This document shows positions 27,639 through 36,470 of a stretch of DNA of 64,000 nt, in pieces (position 1 is the first letter of the stretch; every line of letters starts with the position of its first letter). The DNA comes from Betaproteobacteria bacterium SCN2. Lineage in GTDB: Bacteria; Pseudomonadota; Gammaproteobacteria; Burkholderiales; Thiobacillaceae. Location: positions 32,350-96,349 of the forward strand of contig WBSG01000011.1 in assembly GCA_008923285.1 (NCBI GenBank), read 5' to 3'. The position numbers and the translations under genes are program-made. The notes under the pieces are model-generated. The model had not been told where the DNA came from, did not search any database, and saw nothing but the letters and a program-made list of their open reading frames with translations.

Positions 27639-28115
27639 TCAGTCCCTCAGGCTGGAAAACAGATAATTGTTGGCTTTCTGGGGGGCATGGCACTGGAAGC
27701 AGGCCTTGGCGGCATCGCCGCCGACAACCGGCCTTTTGGCATCGCCGCCGGCGAAAGCCTCGAAGCCCCAACCGCCGGTCGACGCATACCTGCGTGCATC
27801 GCGCACCATCACCCCCAGCACCTTGCGTTCCCCTTCAATCATGGCGTTGCCCTCGGTTTTCGCCTCCAGCAGATCGAACACGATCACCGCCCCGTCCCTG
27901 AACTGGCCGGTTCGATAGCCCCTGACCGCCTTGGGGTTGGCGTACAAGTGATGGATGCCGCCGAACGTGGCATACAGGGCGTGGCCCGGCTTCAGTTCCA
28001 TCGACTTCACATGCCGCCAGTCCCGATAGTCCTGCGGATAGGGGACACTCGCCGGTTCGGCAGCCTGGGCGACACAGGCCAGGCCTCCCAGACACGCAAA
28101 CATCAGTCTCTTCAT
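27639..28115 (-). CDS. Cytochrome P460-family periplasmic c-type heme protein
   Basis: This 158-residue precursor has a signal peptide (MKRLMFACLGGLACVAQAA). The C-terminal heme motif CFQCH (Cys139, Cys142, His143) and the family segment RRYASTGGWGFEAF place it in the P460/cytochrome c'-beta group. P460 enzymes oxidise hydroxylamine or bind NO through a heme cross-linked to lysine; c'-beta relatives lack the cross-link and bind NO. Lysines are present before the motif (for example in LLEAKTEG), so the class is open. It faces a divergent MarR-type gene across an inverted repeat, suggesting regulated expression. Confidence 0.85.
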   Translation of the reverse strand: MKRLMFACLGGLACVAQAAEPASVPYPQDYRDWRHVKSMELKPGHALYATFGGIHHLYANPKAVRGYRTGQFRDGAVIVFDLLEAKTEGNAMIEGERKVLGVMVRDARRYASTGGWGFEAFAGGDAKRPVVGGDAAKACFQCHAPQKANNYLFSSLRD

Positions 28116-28136
28116 GACACCCTCCTGAATAAAGTT

Positions 28137-28160
28137 TCGACACGATACGTTTCGTGTCGA
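28137..28160. promoter_or_regulatory. Perfect 9+9 bp inverted repeat, likely MarR operator
   Basis: TCGACACGA and TCGTGTCGA are separated by TACGTT, giving a perfect 24-bp inverted repeat. It lies 21 bp from the P460 start and 60 bp from the MarR start. MarR dimers typically bind palindromes of this size between divergent genes, so the adjacent regulator is the obvious candidate ligand. Confidence 0.75.
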
Positions 28161-28220
28161 TACCAGTTTAGGGGAGGGCGTGCTATTGTCAAGGGCACGG
28201 CCAGGAACTAGGATGAACCC

Positions 28221-28805
28221 ATGAAAAACCAGGCATTGATCCTGCTGGACACGGTGGAACGGCTGGGCAACCTGCTGCGGGTGGGGCTGCGCCAGGCCGG
28301 TGTCGCCCAGGGCCTGCAGCCAATCCACCTGCAGGCTCTGCTCTATCTGAACGAGGCCAACCGCTACAGCAATACCCCACAGGCACTGGCCGAATACCTG
28401 GGCCTGACCAAGGGCACGGTATCGCAAAGCCTGCTGCTGCTTGCCCGGCGCCGGCTGATCGCACGCCATGCCGACGACAAGGACGGCCGCGTCGTACGGC
28501 TGACGCTGACGGACAAGGGCAAGGAAGTATTGAAGGAACTGGGGCTGACGAATGCCTGGCGCGACGCGCTGCAGTCCGCCAGCCCCGCCCGCCTGAGTTC
28601 GGCCACCAAGGTTTTGAAGGAAGCGCTGGCCACGCTCCAGGCCAGGAACGGCTACCGCAGCTTCGGCGTATGCGTGACCTGCCGCCATAACCTGCATATC
28701 GGCCCGCGCAGTTACGTGTGTGGGCTGACCAAGGAAAAGCTTTCCAGCCGCGAAGTCAGCAAGATCTGCCGGGAGCACAGCCCGGTCGAAGAAAACGCCG
28801 CCTGA
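28221..28805 (+). CDS. MarR-family transcriptional regulator with C-terminal four-cysteine tail
   Basis: This 194-residue protein has a MarR winged helix (about 1-135) with LAEYLGLTKGTVSQSLLLLARRRLIARHADDKDGRVV. The C-terminal 45 residues are not part of the usual MarR fold and contain Cys151-x2-Cys154-x12-Cys167-x15-Cys183 plus histidines (CRHNLHI, CREHS). This could bind zinc, an Fe-S cluster or heme, or be a redox switch. With the divergent P460 gene, sensing of nitrogen oxides or redox state is plausible but unproven. It ends one base before the convergent argH. Confidence 0.85.
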   Translation: MKNQALILLDTVERLGNLLRVGLRQAGVAQGLQPIHLQALLYLNEANRYSNTPQALAEYLGLTKGTVSQSLLLLARRRLIARHADDKDGRVVRLTLTDKGKEVLKELGLTNAWRDALQSASPARLSSATKVLKEALATLQARNGYRSFGVCVTCRHNLHIGPRSYVCGLTKEKLSSREVSKICREHSPVEENAA

Positions 28806-30194
28806 CTATTTGCTCGAAATCGTCGCGCGCGCCCGCACGATAGCCGCTTTGACCTGCTCGGGCGCAGTGCCGCCGACATGGTTGCGGGCGGCAAGCGAGC
28901 CTTCCAGTGTCAGCACCGCAAAAACATCCCCCCCCACCAGGGGGCTGAAGGCCTGCAGGTCGGCCAAGGGCAGGTCGGCCAGGTCGCAGCCCTTGCCCTC
29001 GGCTGCGCGCACGGCACGCGCCACCGCCTCGTGGGCATCACGAAAAGGCAGGCCTTTCTTGACCAGGTAGTCGGCAAAATCGGTCGCGGTCGAGAAGCCC
29101 TCGGCGGCCGCGCGGCGCATCGCCTCCGGCCGCACTCGCACCCCCTTGAGCATATCGGCGTAGATGGTCAGGGTATCCAGCAGGGTGTCCACGGTATCGA
29201 ACAGCGGCTCCTTGTCTTCCTGGTTGTCCTTGTTGTAGGCCAGCGGCTGGCCTTTCATCAGGGTCAACAACCCCATCAGGTGGCCAAAAACCCGCCCTGT
29301 CTTGCCGCGCACCAGTTCCGGCACGTCTGGGTTCTTCTTCTGCGGCATGATGGAGGAGCCGGTACAGAAGCGGTCAGCCAGGTCGATGAAGCCGAAGCGC
29401 GGGCTCATCCACAGGATCAACTCTTCCGACAGGCGCGACAGATGAACCATGACGAGCGAGGCCGCGGCGGAAAATTCGATGGCGAAGTCGCGGTCCGACA
29501 CGGCATCCAGGGAATTTCCGCACACCTCGTCGAAGCCCAGTTCGCGCGCCACGAACTCCCGGTCGATCGGGTAGCTGGTGCCGGCCAGCGCCGCCGCCCC
29601 CAGCGGCAGGCGATTGATGCGGCGACGGCAGTCCGCCATGCGCGCGTGGTCGCGTGCGAGCATTTCGAAGTAGGCCAGCATGTGGTGGCCAAATGTCACC
29701 GGCTGCGCCACCTGCATGTGGGTGAAACCGGGCATGACGGTGGCCGCGTGCTCTTCGGCCAGGTCGAGCAGGGAGTTCTGGCAGGCACGGAGGCCGGACT
29801 GGATGCGGTCGACGGCATCGCGCAGGTAGAGGCGCACGTCGGTCGCCACCTGGTCATTGCGCGAGCGCCCGGTGTGCAGGCGCTTGCCGGCATCGCCGAT
29901 CCTGGCGGTCAGCGCCTTTTCTATATTGAGGTGCACGTCCTCCAGGTCGAGCGACCACTCGAAACGGCCGGCGCGAATCTCCTGCAGGATGTCGGTCAGG
30001 CCGCGCTCGATGGCGGCCATATCCTCCGCCGTCAGCACGCCGACATGGCGCAACATGCGGGCATGGGCAAGCGAGCCCTTTATATCGAACTCGGCCAGCC
30101 GATAATCAAAGGGAATCGAAGCCGTGTAGCGCTTGACCAGTTCGTCGACCGGTTCGGAGAAACGGCCCGACCAGGCCCCGGAAGTCTTTTCCAT
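28806..30194 (-). CDS. argH: Argininosuccinate lyase
   Basis: This 462-residue fumarase/aspartase-superfamily enzyme cleaves argininosuccinate to arginine and fumarate. The signature loop [12 protein letters not shown] is intact, with [19 protein letters not shown] and [17 protein letters not shown]. Length is standard. It is divergent from algZ with an 11-bp gap, the same order (argH, algZ/fimS, algR, hemC, hemD) as in Pseudomonas aeruginosa. Confidence 0.97.
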   Translation of the reverse strand: MEKTSGAWSGRFSEPVDELVKRYTASIPFDYRLAEFDIKGSLAHARMLRHVGVLTAEDMAAIERGLTDILQEIRAGRFEWSLDLEDVHLNIEKALTARIGDAGKRLHTGRSRNDQVATDVRLYLRDAVDRIQSGLRACQNSLLDLAEEHAATVMPGFTHMQVAQPVTFGHHMLAYFEMLARDHARMADCRRRINRLPLGAAALAGTSYPIDREFVARELGFDEVCGNSLDAVSDRDFAIEFSAAASLVMVHLSRLSEELILWMSPRFGFIDLADRFCTGSSIMPQKKNPDVPELVRGKTGRVFGHLMGLLTLMKGQPLAYNKDNQEDKEPLFDTVDTLLDTLTIYADMLKGVRVRPEAMRRAAAEGFSTATDFADYLVKKGLPFRDAHEAVARAVRAAEGKGCDLADLPLADLQAFSPLVGGDVFAVLTLEGSLAARNHVGGTAPEQVKAAIVRARATISSK

Positions 30195-30205
30195 GAAGGT
30201 TTTCA

Positions 30206-31258
30206 GTGAAGCAAAGTAAAAATCATAACAACCCCCCGGGGGTTTTGCCGAATTTCTGCCAGCTTGGCACCAGCCTGCGCGCCATTCTCGCCGTCGAGGC
30301 GGGCGCCCTGTTCGCCGCGCTGGCAGCGAGCGCGGACATCGCCAACGGGCTGCGCCTGTTCGCCGAGCGTTCGGTGCTGATCCAGCCGGCTCTGTTGCTG
30401 ACCCTGCTGATCCTGTGCCTGGCCAGCCCGCTCAGCAAAAGGCTGAGCTACGCCGCGGGCATGGCGCTGACATTTCTGCTCGCCGCCAGCATCCCCTGCC
30501 TCGCCGCCATGTCGCTGGCGTGGCTGTTGCCAGGATCGGCCATGCTGTCGCCGCTGCAAACCGGCGCCTTCGGCGCATCGCTGGCCGCGCTGCTGCTGGT
30601 GTATTTCCATTTGCGCGGCAAGGCCCTGTCCCCCGCCGTCACCGAAGCCAGACTGCAGGCGCTGCAGGCCCGCATCCGTCCGCACTTCCTGTTCAATAGC
30701 CTGAACGCGGTGCTCTCGCTGGTGCGCTCGGACCCGCGCCGCGCCGAGCGCGCCCTGGAAGACCTGTCAGAACTGTTCCGCGCGCTGATGCGCGAAAATC
30801 GCGAGCTGACCACCCTGCAGGACGAAATCGAGTTGACCCGTGCCTACCTGGGGCTCGAGCAGTTGCGGCTGGGCGAGCGGCTCTCCGTGGCCTGGCATAT
30901 CGACAAGATGCCGCATGACGCCCTGATCCCGCCGCTGGTCATCCAGCCGCTGGTGGAAAATGCCATTTACCACGGTATCGAGCCGAGTCGCGAGCCCGGG
31001 GAGGTCAGCCTCAACATCTACCGCAGCGGCGACAAGGTGCACATCCTCATCCGCAACCCCTACACGGAAAACGCGGCGCATCACAACGGCAACAAGATCG
31101 CGCTGGCCAACATCCGCGAACGCCTGGCGCTGCACTTCGATCTCGACGCCACGCTCAAGTCCCAGCCCATGGGCGCCGTATACCAGGTACATATAAGCTT
31201 GCCGTATGCTCGTGCCCCCGAACCTTCCCGCTCCCCTGCGCCTGCTGATCGTCGATGA
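30206..31258 (+). CDS. algZ: LytS/AlgZ-type sensor histidine kinase
   Basis: This 350-residue kinase has about four N-terminal membrane helices (40-135). The histidine region [17 protein letters not shown] (His160) belongs to the His_kinase family of LytS/AlgZ, with N-box [11 protein letters not shown] and the reduced glycine region [16 protein letters not shown]. It should phosphorylate AlgR, whose gene overlaps by 53 bp. The start is GTG 30206. In Pseudomonas the AlgZ/AlgR pair controls type IV pili, alginate and virulence; here the output is unknown. Confidence 0.88.
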   Translation: MKQSKNHNNPPGVLPNFCQLGTSLRAILAVEAGALFAALAASADIANGLRLFAERSVLIQPALLLTLLILCLASPLSKRLSYAAGMALTFLLAASIPCLAAMSLAWLLPGSAMLSPLQTGAFGASLAALLLVYFHLRGKALSPAVTEARLQALQARIRPHFLFNSLNAVLSLVRSDPRRAERALEDLSELFRALMRENRELTTLQDEIELTRAYLGLEQLRLGERLSVAWHIDKMPHDALIPPLVIQPLVENAIYHGIEPSREPGEVSLNIYRSGDKVHILIRNPYTENAAHHNGNKIALANIRERLALHFDLDATLKSQPMGAVYQVHISLPYARAPEPSRSPAPADRR

Positions 31259-31976
31259 CGAGGCGCCTGCACGCCGGCGCCTGCGCGAGGTGCTGGAGGA
31301 CTGCGGCCAGGAACTGGCACTGGAGGTCGTGGGCGAAGCCGACAACGGCATGGACGCCCTGGAGCACGCCCAGCGCGAACTGCCTGACGCCGTGCTGCTG
31401 GACATCCGCATGCCGGGCATGGATGGCATCGAGGTCGCCCAGCACCTGCAGAAGCTGGCGCGCACGCCGGCGGTGATCTTCACCACGGCCTACGATCACT
31501 ATGCCTGCCAGGCCTTCGAGGTCAACGCCGTGGACTATCTGATGAAGCCGGTGCGTGCGGAACGCCTGGCCGCCGCGCTGACCAAGGCCCGCCACCTCAA
31601 CCTGGCCATGCTGGATGCGCTGCGCGAGGCCCACCCCAAGGCACGCACCCACCTGTCGCTGTCGGAAAAGGGCCGCCTCAGGCTGGTGCCGGTGGAAGAC
31701 ATCCTCTATTTCAAGGCCGAACTGAAATACGTAACGGTCAAGACCCGCGAGCACGAGTTCCTGCTGGAGGAATCGCTGGTGCGGCTGGAGCAGGAGTTCG
31801 GCGAGCAGTTCCTGCGCATCCACCGCAATTGCCTGGTGGCGCGCGACAAGATCGACCAGATCGGCAAGGCCTACGGTACCGAGGAAGGCCATTGCGTGCG
31901 CCTGCACGGCCTCGACGAACCCTTGCCAGTCAGCCGCCGCCAGTATTCACAGATTCGCGAACAACTCAGGGGCTAG
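31206..31976 (+). CDS. algR: LytTR response regulator, AlgR-like
   Basis: This 256-residue protein has a receiver domain with [14 protein letters not shown], Asp66 in LLDIRMPGMDG, and Lys in DYLMKPVRAERL. A C-terminal LytTR DNA-binding domain follows with VEDILYFKAELKYVTV and LRIHRNCLVARDKI. It overlaps the kinase gene by 53 bp, so both are surely co-expressed. A slightly shorter start near LRLLIVDDE would remove most of the overlap. hemC follows on the same strand after the opposing thioredoxin-like gene. Confidence 0.92.
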   Translation: MLVPPNLPAPLRLLIVDDEAPARRRLREVLEDCGQELALEVVGEADNGMDALEHAQRELPDAVLLDIRMPGMDGIEVAQHLQKLARTPAVIFTTAYDHYACQAFEVNAVDYLMKPVRAERLAAALTKARHLNLAMLDALREAHPKARTHLSLSEKGRLRLVPVEDILYFKAELKYVTVKTREHEFLLEESLVRLEQEFGEQFLRIHRNCLVARDKIDQIGKAYGTEEGHCVRLHGLDEPLPVSRRQYSQIREQLRG

Positions 31977-31994
31977 GCGGTCGGGTGCCTTGGT

Positions 31995-32495
31995 TCAGCG
32001 CGGGTCATCTGCTCCCGGCCGCTGCCGCATTTTCTCCAGCCCCGCGTTCATTGCATCCTGAATGTAGCCAAAATAGAAATCCGGGGTGAGGAAACCGACG
32101 ATGGGCTCGGCCAGTTCCCTGCCTTGCGCATCGACCACCTTGATGGTCGGCACCATGACGATTTTCTGGCTGGCGGCATAGGCGCCGTGGGTGGTTCTGC
32201 GGCCGTCAAAGCCAATCAGCGCGCGGTCTCCGCCCGCCTCGATCTGGCGAATGATGATCTTGTCGCGGTAGGCCGGATCGGCCACCATGGGTCCGAGGTA
32301 CTGCGCCTTCACCCGGTCGCAGTAGACGCAGAAAGGGCTGGTAAAGACCAGCATGATCGGCACCGCGCGACGTTCGGCCTGCCTGCCCTCGGCCTGCAGA
32401 TTACCGGCCATGGGCACATCATCCCGGTTCGCCGCCAGCGCAGGCAGCACAAGCGCCCATGCTAGAATGCCCACAATCAGTTGTCTTGCTTTCAT
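31995..32495 (-). CDS. Periplasmic thioredoxin-fold protein (SoxW/DsbE-like)
   Basis: This 166-residue precursor has a signal peptide (about 1-22, VGILAWALVLPALAA) and a thioredoxin-like domain with active site FTSPFCVYCDRVK (Cys56, Cys59) and cis-proline region VMVPTIKVVD. C-x-x-C with VY is unusual for thioredoxin but common in thiol proteins of the SoxW type. It is inserted on the opposite strand between algR and hemC, which otherwise follow the Pseudomonas gene order. The ATG at 32495 was chosen for the signal peptide. The partner is unknown; DsbD at 39.2 kb could reduce it. Confidence 0.82.
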   Translation of the reverse strand: MKARQLIVGILAWALVLPALAANRDDVPMAGNLQAEGRQAERRAVPIMLVFTSPFCVYCDRVKAQYLGPMVADPAYRDKIIIRQIEAGGDRALIGFDGRRTTHGAYAASQKIVMVPTIKVVDAQGRELAEPIVGFLTPDFYFGYIQDAMNAGLEKMRQRPGADDPR

Positions 32496-32585
32496 CGACC
32501 GTTCCTTGTCATGCACCGCCCGCACGCATGTTTGAAATGTGCGGCAGACTCCCGCCCCTGGGCAGTGTAATTTACTACCAAAGCC

Positions 32586-33515
32586 ATGCTTCCTGACCGC
32601 CCCCTCATCATCGCCACCCGCGAAAGCGCGCTCGCACTCTGGCAGGCCCATCACATCCGCGACCGCCTGAAGGCGCTGCATCCAGGGCTCCAGGTGGAAC
32701 TGCTGGGCATGACCACGCAGGGCGACCGCATTCTCGACGTCACCCTCAACAAGATTGGGGGCAAAGGCCTGTTCGTCAAGGAGCTGGAGCAGGCGCTGCA
32801 GGAAGGCCGTGCGGATCTGGCGGTGCATTCGCTGAAAGACGTGCCCATGGTCCTGCCTGACGGCTTCACGCTCGCCGCCATCGGCGAGCGTGAAGACCCG
32901 CGCGACGCTTTTGTGTCCAATAACTACCGCCAGCTGTCCGAACTGCCGCCGGGCGCGGTGGTCGGCACCTCCAGCCTGCGCCGCGAATCGCAGCTGCGCG
33001 CGCACTACCCGCATCTCGACATCCAGCCCCTGCGCGGCAACGTCAACACGCGCCTGCGCAAGCTCGACGAGGGGCAGTATGCCGCCATCATCCTCGCCGC
33101 CGCCGGTCTCAAGCGCCTGGGCTTCGCCGACCGCATCGCCGCCATCCTCGAACCGGAACAAAGCCTGCCTGCCGCCGGGCAAGGCGCGCTGGGCATCGAA
33201 GTCCGTGCTGGCCGAGCAGACCTGGAAGCCTTGCTCGCGCCCTTGCATCACCCCGACACTGCCGCCTGCGTGCGCGCGGAGCGCGAAGTCAGCCGCCAGC
33301 TGGGTGGCAGCTGCCAGGTGCCGCTGGGCGCCTACGCCCTCATGCACGAAGGCGCGCTGTTTCTGCGCGGCTTCGTCGCCAGCCCCGACGGCAAGACTTT
33401 CCTGCAGGCCGAAGCCCGCGGCGAGGCCGGCGCGCCCGAAGCCCTCGGCCGCCAACTGGCCGACGCCCTGCGCGCCCAGGGCGCGGATGCCATACTGGCC
33501 GCGCTCGCAGCCTGA
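32586..33515 (+). CDS. hemC: Porphobilinogen deaminase (hydroxymethylbilane synthase)
   Basis: This 309-residue enzyme polymerises four porphobilinogens to hydroxymethylbilane. The dipyrromethane-cofactor cysteine is in [13 protein letters not shown]. Substrate motifs include [35 protein letters not shown] and [12 protein letters not shown]. The start of the hemC-hemD-hemX-hemY operon is the ATG at 32586. TGATG overlaps hemD. Confidence 0.97.
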   Translation: MLPDRPLIIATRESALALWQAHHIRDRLKALHPGLQVELLGMTTQGDRILDVTLNKIGGKGLFVKELEQALQEGRADLAVHSLKDVPMVLPDGFTLAAIGEREDPRDAFVSNNYRQLSELPPGAVVGTSSLRRESQLRAHYPHLDIQPLRGNVNTRLRKLDEGQYAAIILAAAGLKRLGFADRIAAILEPEQSLPAAGQGALGIEVRAGRADLEALLAPLHHPDTAACVRAEREVSRQLGGSCQVPLGAYALMHEGALFLRGFVASPDGKTFLQAEARGEAGAPEALGRQLADALRAQGADAILAALAA

Positions 33516-34282
33516 TGGACAGCACGGCGCTTGTCGGCAAGACCATCCTGGTCACCCGACCCGCGGAACAGTCGGCCGGCCTGAGCCGTCTCATTTGCGA
33601 CGCCGGCGGCACGCCGTTCGTGTTCCCGGCCATCGAAATCAGGGAGCCCACCGATCCGGACCGACTTGCCGAGGTGCTGGGCAGACTGGAGCAATTCGAC
33701 CTCGCCATTTTCGTCAGCCCCACCGCTGTCGCCCGCGCCTTCGAATACATCGATGCCGGCATGGACTGGCCGCGCAAGCTCGCCGCCGCCGCCGTAGGCC
33801 AGGGCAGTGCGTGGGCACTGAAGGTCAGCGGCATCGGCAAGGTCATCGCGCCGACCGGGCAAAACGACAGCGAAGCCTTGCTGGCGCTGCCGGAGATGCA
33901 GCATGTCGCCGGCAAGCGCATCGTCATTTTCCGCGGCGAGGGCGGGCGCGAACTGATGGCGCAGACACTCGCCCAGCGGGGGGCTGCCGTGGAATTCGCG
34001 GAATGCTACCGGCGCGTCAGGCCGGAGGCGGATGTCGCGCCGCTGCTGGCCCAGCACGGACAGCAGGCATTCGCCGCCATGGTCATGACCAGCCGCGAGG
34101 GCCTGGCCAACCTGCACGAAATGCTGGGCGACGCCTGGGTCTCGTTCAAATCCATCCCGACGTTCGTGCCGCACGAACGCATCGCCGAGACCGCCCGGCA
34201 AATGGGCATGGACTCGGTTCATGTGACCGCAGGCGGGGATGCCGGCACAATGCAGGCTATGATTAAATTCTTCCAGCCATGA
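33515..34282 (+). CDS. hemD: Uroporphyrinogen-III synthase
   Basis: This 255-residue HemD closes hydroxymethylbilane to uroporphyrinogen III with ring-D inversion. The two-domain fold is weakly conserved. I see the N-terminal ILVTRPAEQSAGLSRLI, then FVSPTAVARAFEYI, VGQGSAWALK, FRGEGGRELMAQTL and the C-terminal MTSREGLANLHEML. Position between hemC and hemX secures the call. It overlaps hemC by 1 bp and hemX by 4 bp. Confidence 0.95.
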   Translation: MDSTALVGKTILVTRPAEQSAGLSRLICDAGGTPFVFPAIEIREPTDPDRLAEVLGRLEQFDLAIFVSPTAVARAFEYIDAGMDWPRKLAAAAVGQGSAWALKVSGIGKVIAPTGQNDSEALLALPEMQHVAGKRIVIFRGEGGRELMAQTLAQRGAAVEFAECYRRVRPEADVAPLLAQHGQQAFAAMVMTSREGLANLHEMLGDAWVSFKSIPTFVPHERIAETARQMGMDSVHVTAGGDAGTMQAMIKFFQP

Positions 34283-35271
34283 CCGACCCGAACATTCCGC
34301 CCCCCGTCCCGCGCCGCGCACTCTCCTTCAACTGGGGGGTATTGCTCGGCGCTGTTGCCATCGCCCTGGCCGCCACCACCTGGATCAGCAGCCGCGACCA
34401 GTCACTGGGTGTCAAGACCGACATGGCACGCAAGCTTGCCGAGTTCGACGCCTCGATCAAGGAAAGCCGGCTCCTGGCGCGCAATGCCGATGAACTCACG
34501 CGCCAGACCATGGCCCGCACCGCGCAGATCGAGGCTCAGCTGTCCGGCTCCAGGGAACAGCAGCAGGCGCTGGAAACGCTGTACAAGGAACTGGCGCGCG
34601 ACCGCGACCAGTGGACCCTCTCCGACATCGAGCAGATCGTGCTCACCGCAAGCCAGCAGCTCCAGCTTGCCGGCAACGTCAAGGCCGCCATCATCGCGCT
34701 GGAAACCGCCGACCAGCGCCTCTTGCGCCTGGACAAGCCGCAGTTCACCCGCTTGCGCCAGGCCATCACCAATGACCTTGCGCGCCTGCGCGCCACGCCC
34801 TTCGTCGATCAGACCGGCGTCAGCCTCAAGCTCAGCGCCATGGCCGAGAGCATCGAACAGTGGCCGCTCGCCAGCGCCCACACCAGGAAGCCCGCGCCGG
34901 CCGCCCAGCCCGGCAACAGCCTGACGCGCGACCTGCTGGCCGAATTCAAGAATCTGGTGCAGATTCGCCGCCTCGACCAGGGCGAGCCCGCCCTGCTGAT
35001 GCCCGAACAGGAATACTTCCTGCGCCAGAACCTGCAGTTGCGCCTGCTGGCAGCGCGCATCGCCCTGCTGTCACGCGACACCGCCGGCTACCAGGCCGAC
35101 CTCACCGTCGCCGGCAAGCTGCTTGCACGCTACTTCAATACCCAGGATGCGGCAGTCGCCTCCGCCCAGTCCGAATTGCGCAAGCTGGCCGCACTAAGCG
35201 CGGCGCCCAGGCTGCCCGACCTCAAGGAAAGCCTGGCAGCCATCGAGTCCTACCATCAGGTCAGGCAATAG
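34279..35271 (+). CDS. hemX: HemX-like membrane protein (uroporphyrinogen C-methyltransferase-like, noncatalytic)
   Basis: This 330-residue protein has one N-terminal membrane helix (about 14-33, FNWGVLLGAVAIALAATTW), a coiled coil (about 50-110, rich in Q, E and R), and a helical periplasmic domain. Despite the historical name, HemX contains no SAM-methyltransferase motifs. It may assist tetrapyrrole enzymes at the membrane. It overlaps hemD by 4 bp and sits 3 bp before hemY. Confidence 0.92.
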   Translation: MTDPNIPPPVPRRALSFNWGVLLGAVAIALAATTWISSRDQSLGVKTDMARKLAEFDASIKESRLLARNADELTRQTMARTAQIEAQLSGSREQQQALETLYKELARDRDQWTLSDIEQIVLTASQQLQLAGNVKAAIIALETADQRLLRLDKPQFTRLRQAITNDLARLRATPFVDQTGVSLKLSAMAESIEQWPLASAHTRKPAPAAQPGNSLTRDLLAEFKNLVQIRRLDQGEPALLMPEQEYFLRQNLQLRLLAARIALLSRDTAGYQADLTVAGKLLARYFNTQDAAVASAQSELRKLAALSAAPRLPDLKESLAAIESYHQVRQ

Positions 35272-35274
35272 ATC

Positions 35275-36462
35275 ATGGGAAGCCCTTTGCGCTGGCTGAT
35301 CAGCCTCATCATCGTCGCCGTCCTCGCCGTCGCACTCGCCCTGGCAGGGCGCTACGACCCCGGCTACGTCGTGCTGGTCTACCCACCCTGGCGCGCGGAA
35401 CTGTCCTTCGTCAGCTTCGTCCTGTTGCTCGGTCTGCTGATAGGCGGCGCCTACATGCTGGCCCGGCTGGCCATCGCCACGCTGAATCTGCCGCGGACCG
35501 TGCGCGAGCGCAAGGCGCGCAAGGAAGCCGAGCGACAGAATGCCGACTTCACCGAAGCGCTGGCCGCCTATCTGGAAGGCCGCTTCAAGGAGGCCGAGAA
35601 AATCGCCGCCAAGCTCGTCGGCGAGCCGCGCCGGGAAATGCTGGCGCGGGTAATGGCCGCGCGCGCCGCACATGAAAGCCGCGCCCATGCACGCCGCGAC
35701 ACCTACCTGGTCGAGGCCAAGGACAACGAGAAACCGCTGGCTGCGCTCTACGCCGAAGCAGAAGCCCGGCTGGGTGACCGCGATTTCCCCGGCGCGCTCT
35801 CTGCCATCGAGGCCGGCAAGATCCTCGCACCCGCGCATACCGCCCTGCAGCGCCTGGAGCTCAAGGCACGCCAGCAACTTGGCCAGTGGGACGAGGTGCT
35901 GAGGCTCGCCGAACAACTGGGCAAGGCCAACGCGCTCGATGAAACCACGCTCGCGCTCACTCGCCGCGCCGCGCACCTTGGCAACCTGAAACGCAGAACG
36001 GGCGACGGCAAGGGCCTGGCTGAGTACTGGAAGAAACTGCCGTCCGGCGAAAAGACCCACCCATCCGTGGCCCTGGAAGCAGCCGAAGCTTTCGCCGCAT
36101 CCGGCGATGCCGACGCCGCCGTCGGCATCATCGAGGATGCACTGAACAAATCCTGGGATGAAGGCCTGGCCGCGCGTTACGGCCACTACATCGGCAAGGC
36201 GCCGCTGGCGCAGATCCAGCAGGCGGAGAAGTGGCTGGTGTCGCACCCCAGGGACGGCGCCTTGCTGATGTCACTGGCCGACCTGTGCGCCCACGAGCAA
36301 CTCTGGGGCAAGGCGCAAAGCTATGCCGAAGCCAGCATCGCGGTCGCGCCCAATGTCGACGGCCACCTGGCGCTCGCCGCGTTCAAGGAACAGTCGGGCC
36401 AGCCCGGCGAAGCCTGCGCGCACCTGCGCAAGGCGCTAGAACTCTGCCACGGCGCGCGCTAG
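35275..36462 (+). CDS. hemY: HemY protein, TPR-containing membrane protein
   Basis: This 395-residue proteobacterial HemY (not protoporphyrinogen oxidase) has two N-terminal membrane helices (about 5-25 and 42-65), then helical TPR-like repeats to the end, including LGDRDFPGALSAIEAGK and LLMSLADLCAHEQLWGKAQSYAEASI. It ends the hemCDXY operon. The function in heme synthesis is not defined. The gene converges on a reductase gene with an 8-bp gap and no obvious terminator. Confidence 0.92.
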   Translation: MGSPLRWLISLIIVAVLAVALALAGRYDPGYVVLVYPPWRAELSFVSFVLLLGLLIGGAYMLARLAIATLNLPRTVRERKARKEAERQNADFTEALAAYLEGRFKEAEKIAAKLVGEPRREMLARVMAARAAHESRAHARRDTYLVEAKDNEKPLAALYAEAEARLGDRDFPGALSAIEAGKILAPAHTALQRLELKARQQLGQWDEVLRLAEQLGKANALDETTLALTRRAAHLGNLKRRTGDGKGLAEYWKKLPSGEKTHPSVALEAAEAFAASGDADAAVGIIEDALNKSWDEGLAARYGHYIGKAPLAQIQQAEKWLVSHPRDGALLMSLADLCAHEQLWGKAQSYAEASIAVAPNVDGHLALAAFKEQSGQPGEACAHLRKALELCHGAR

Positions 36463-36470
36463 AACGCCCT

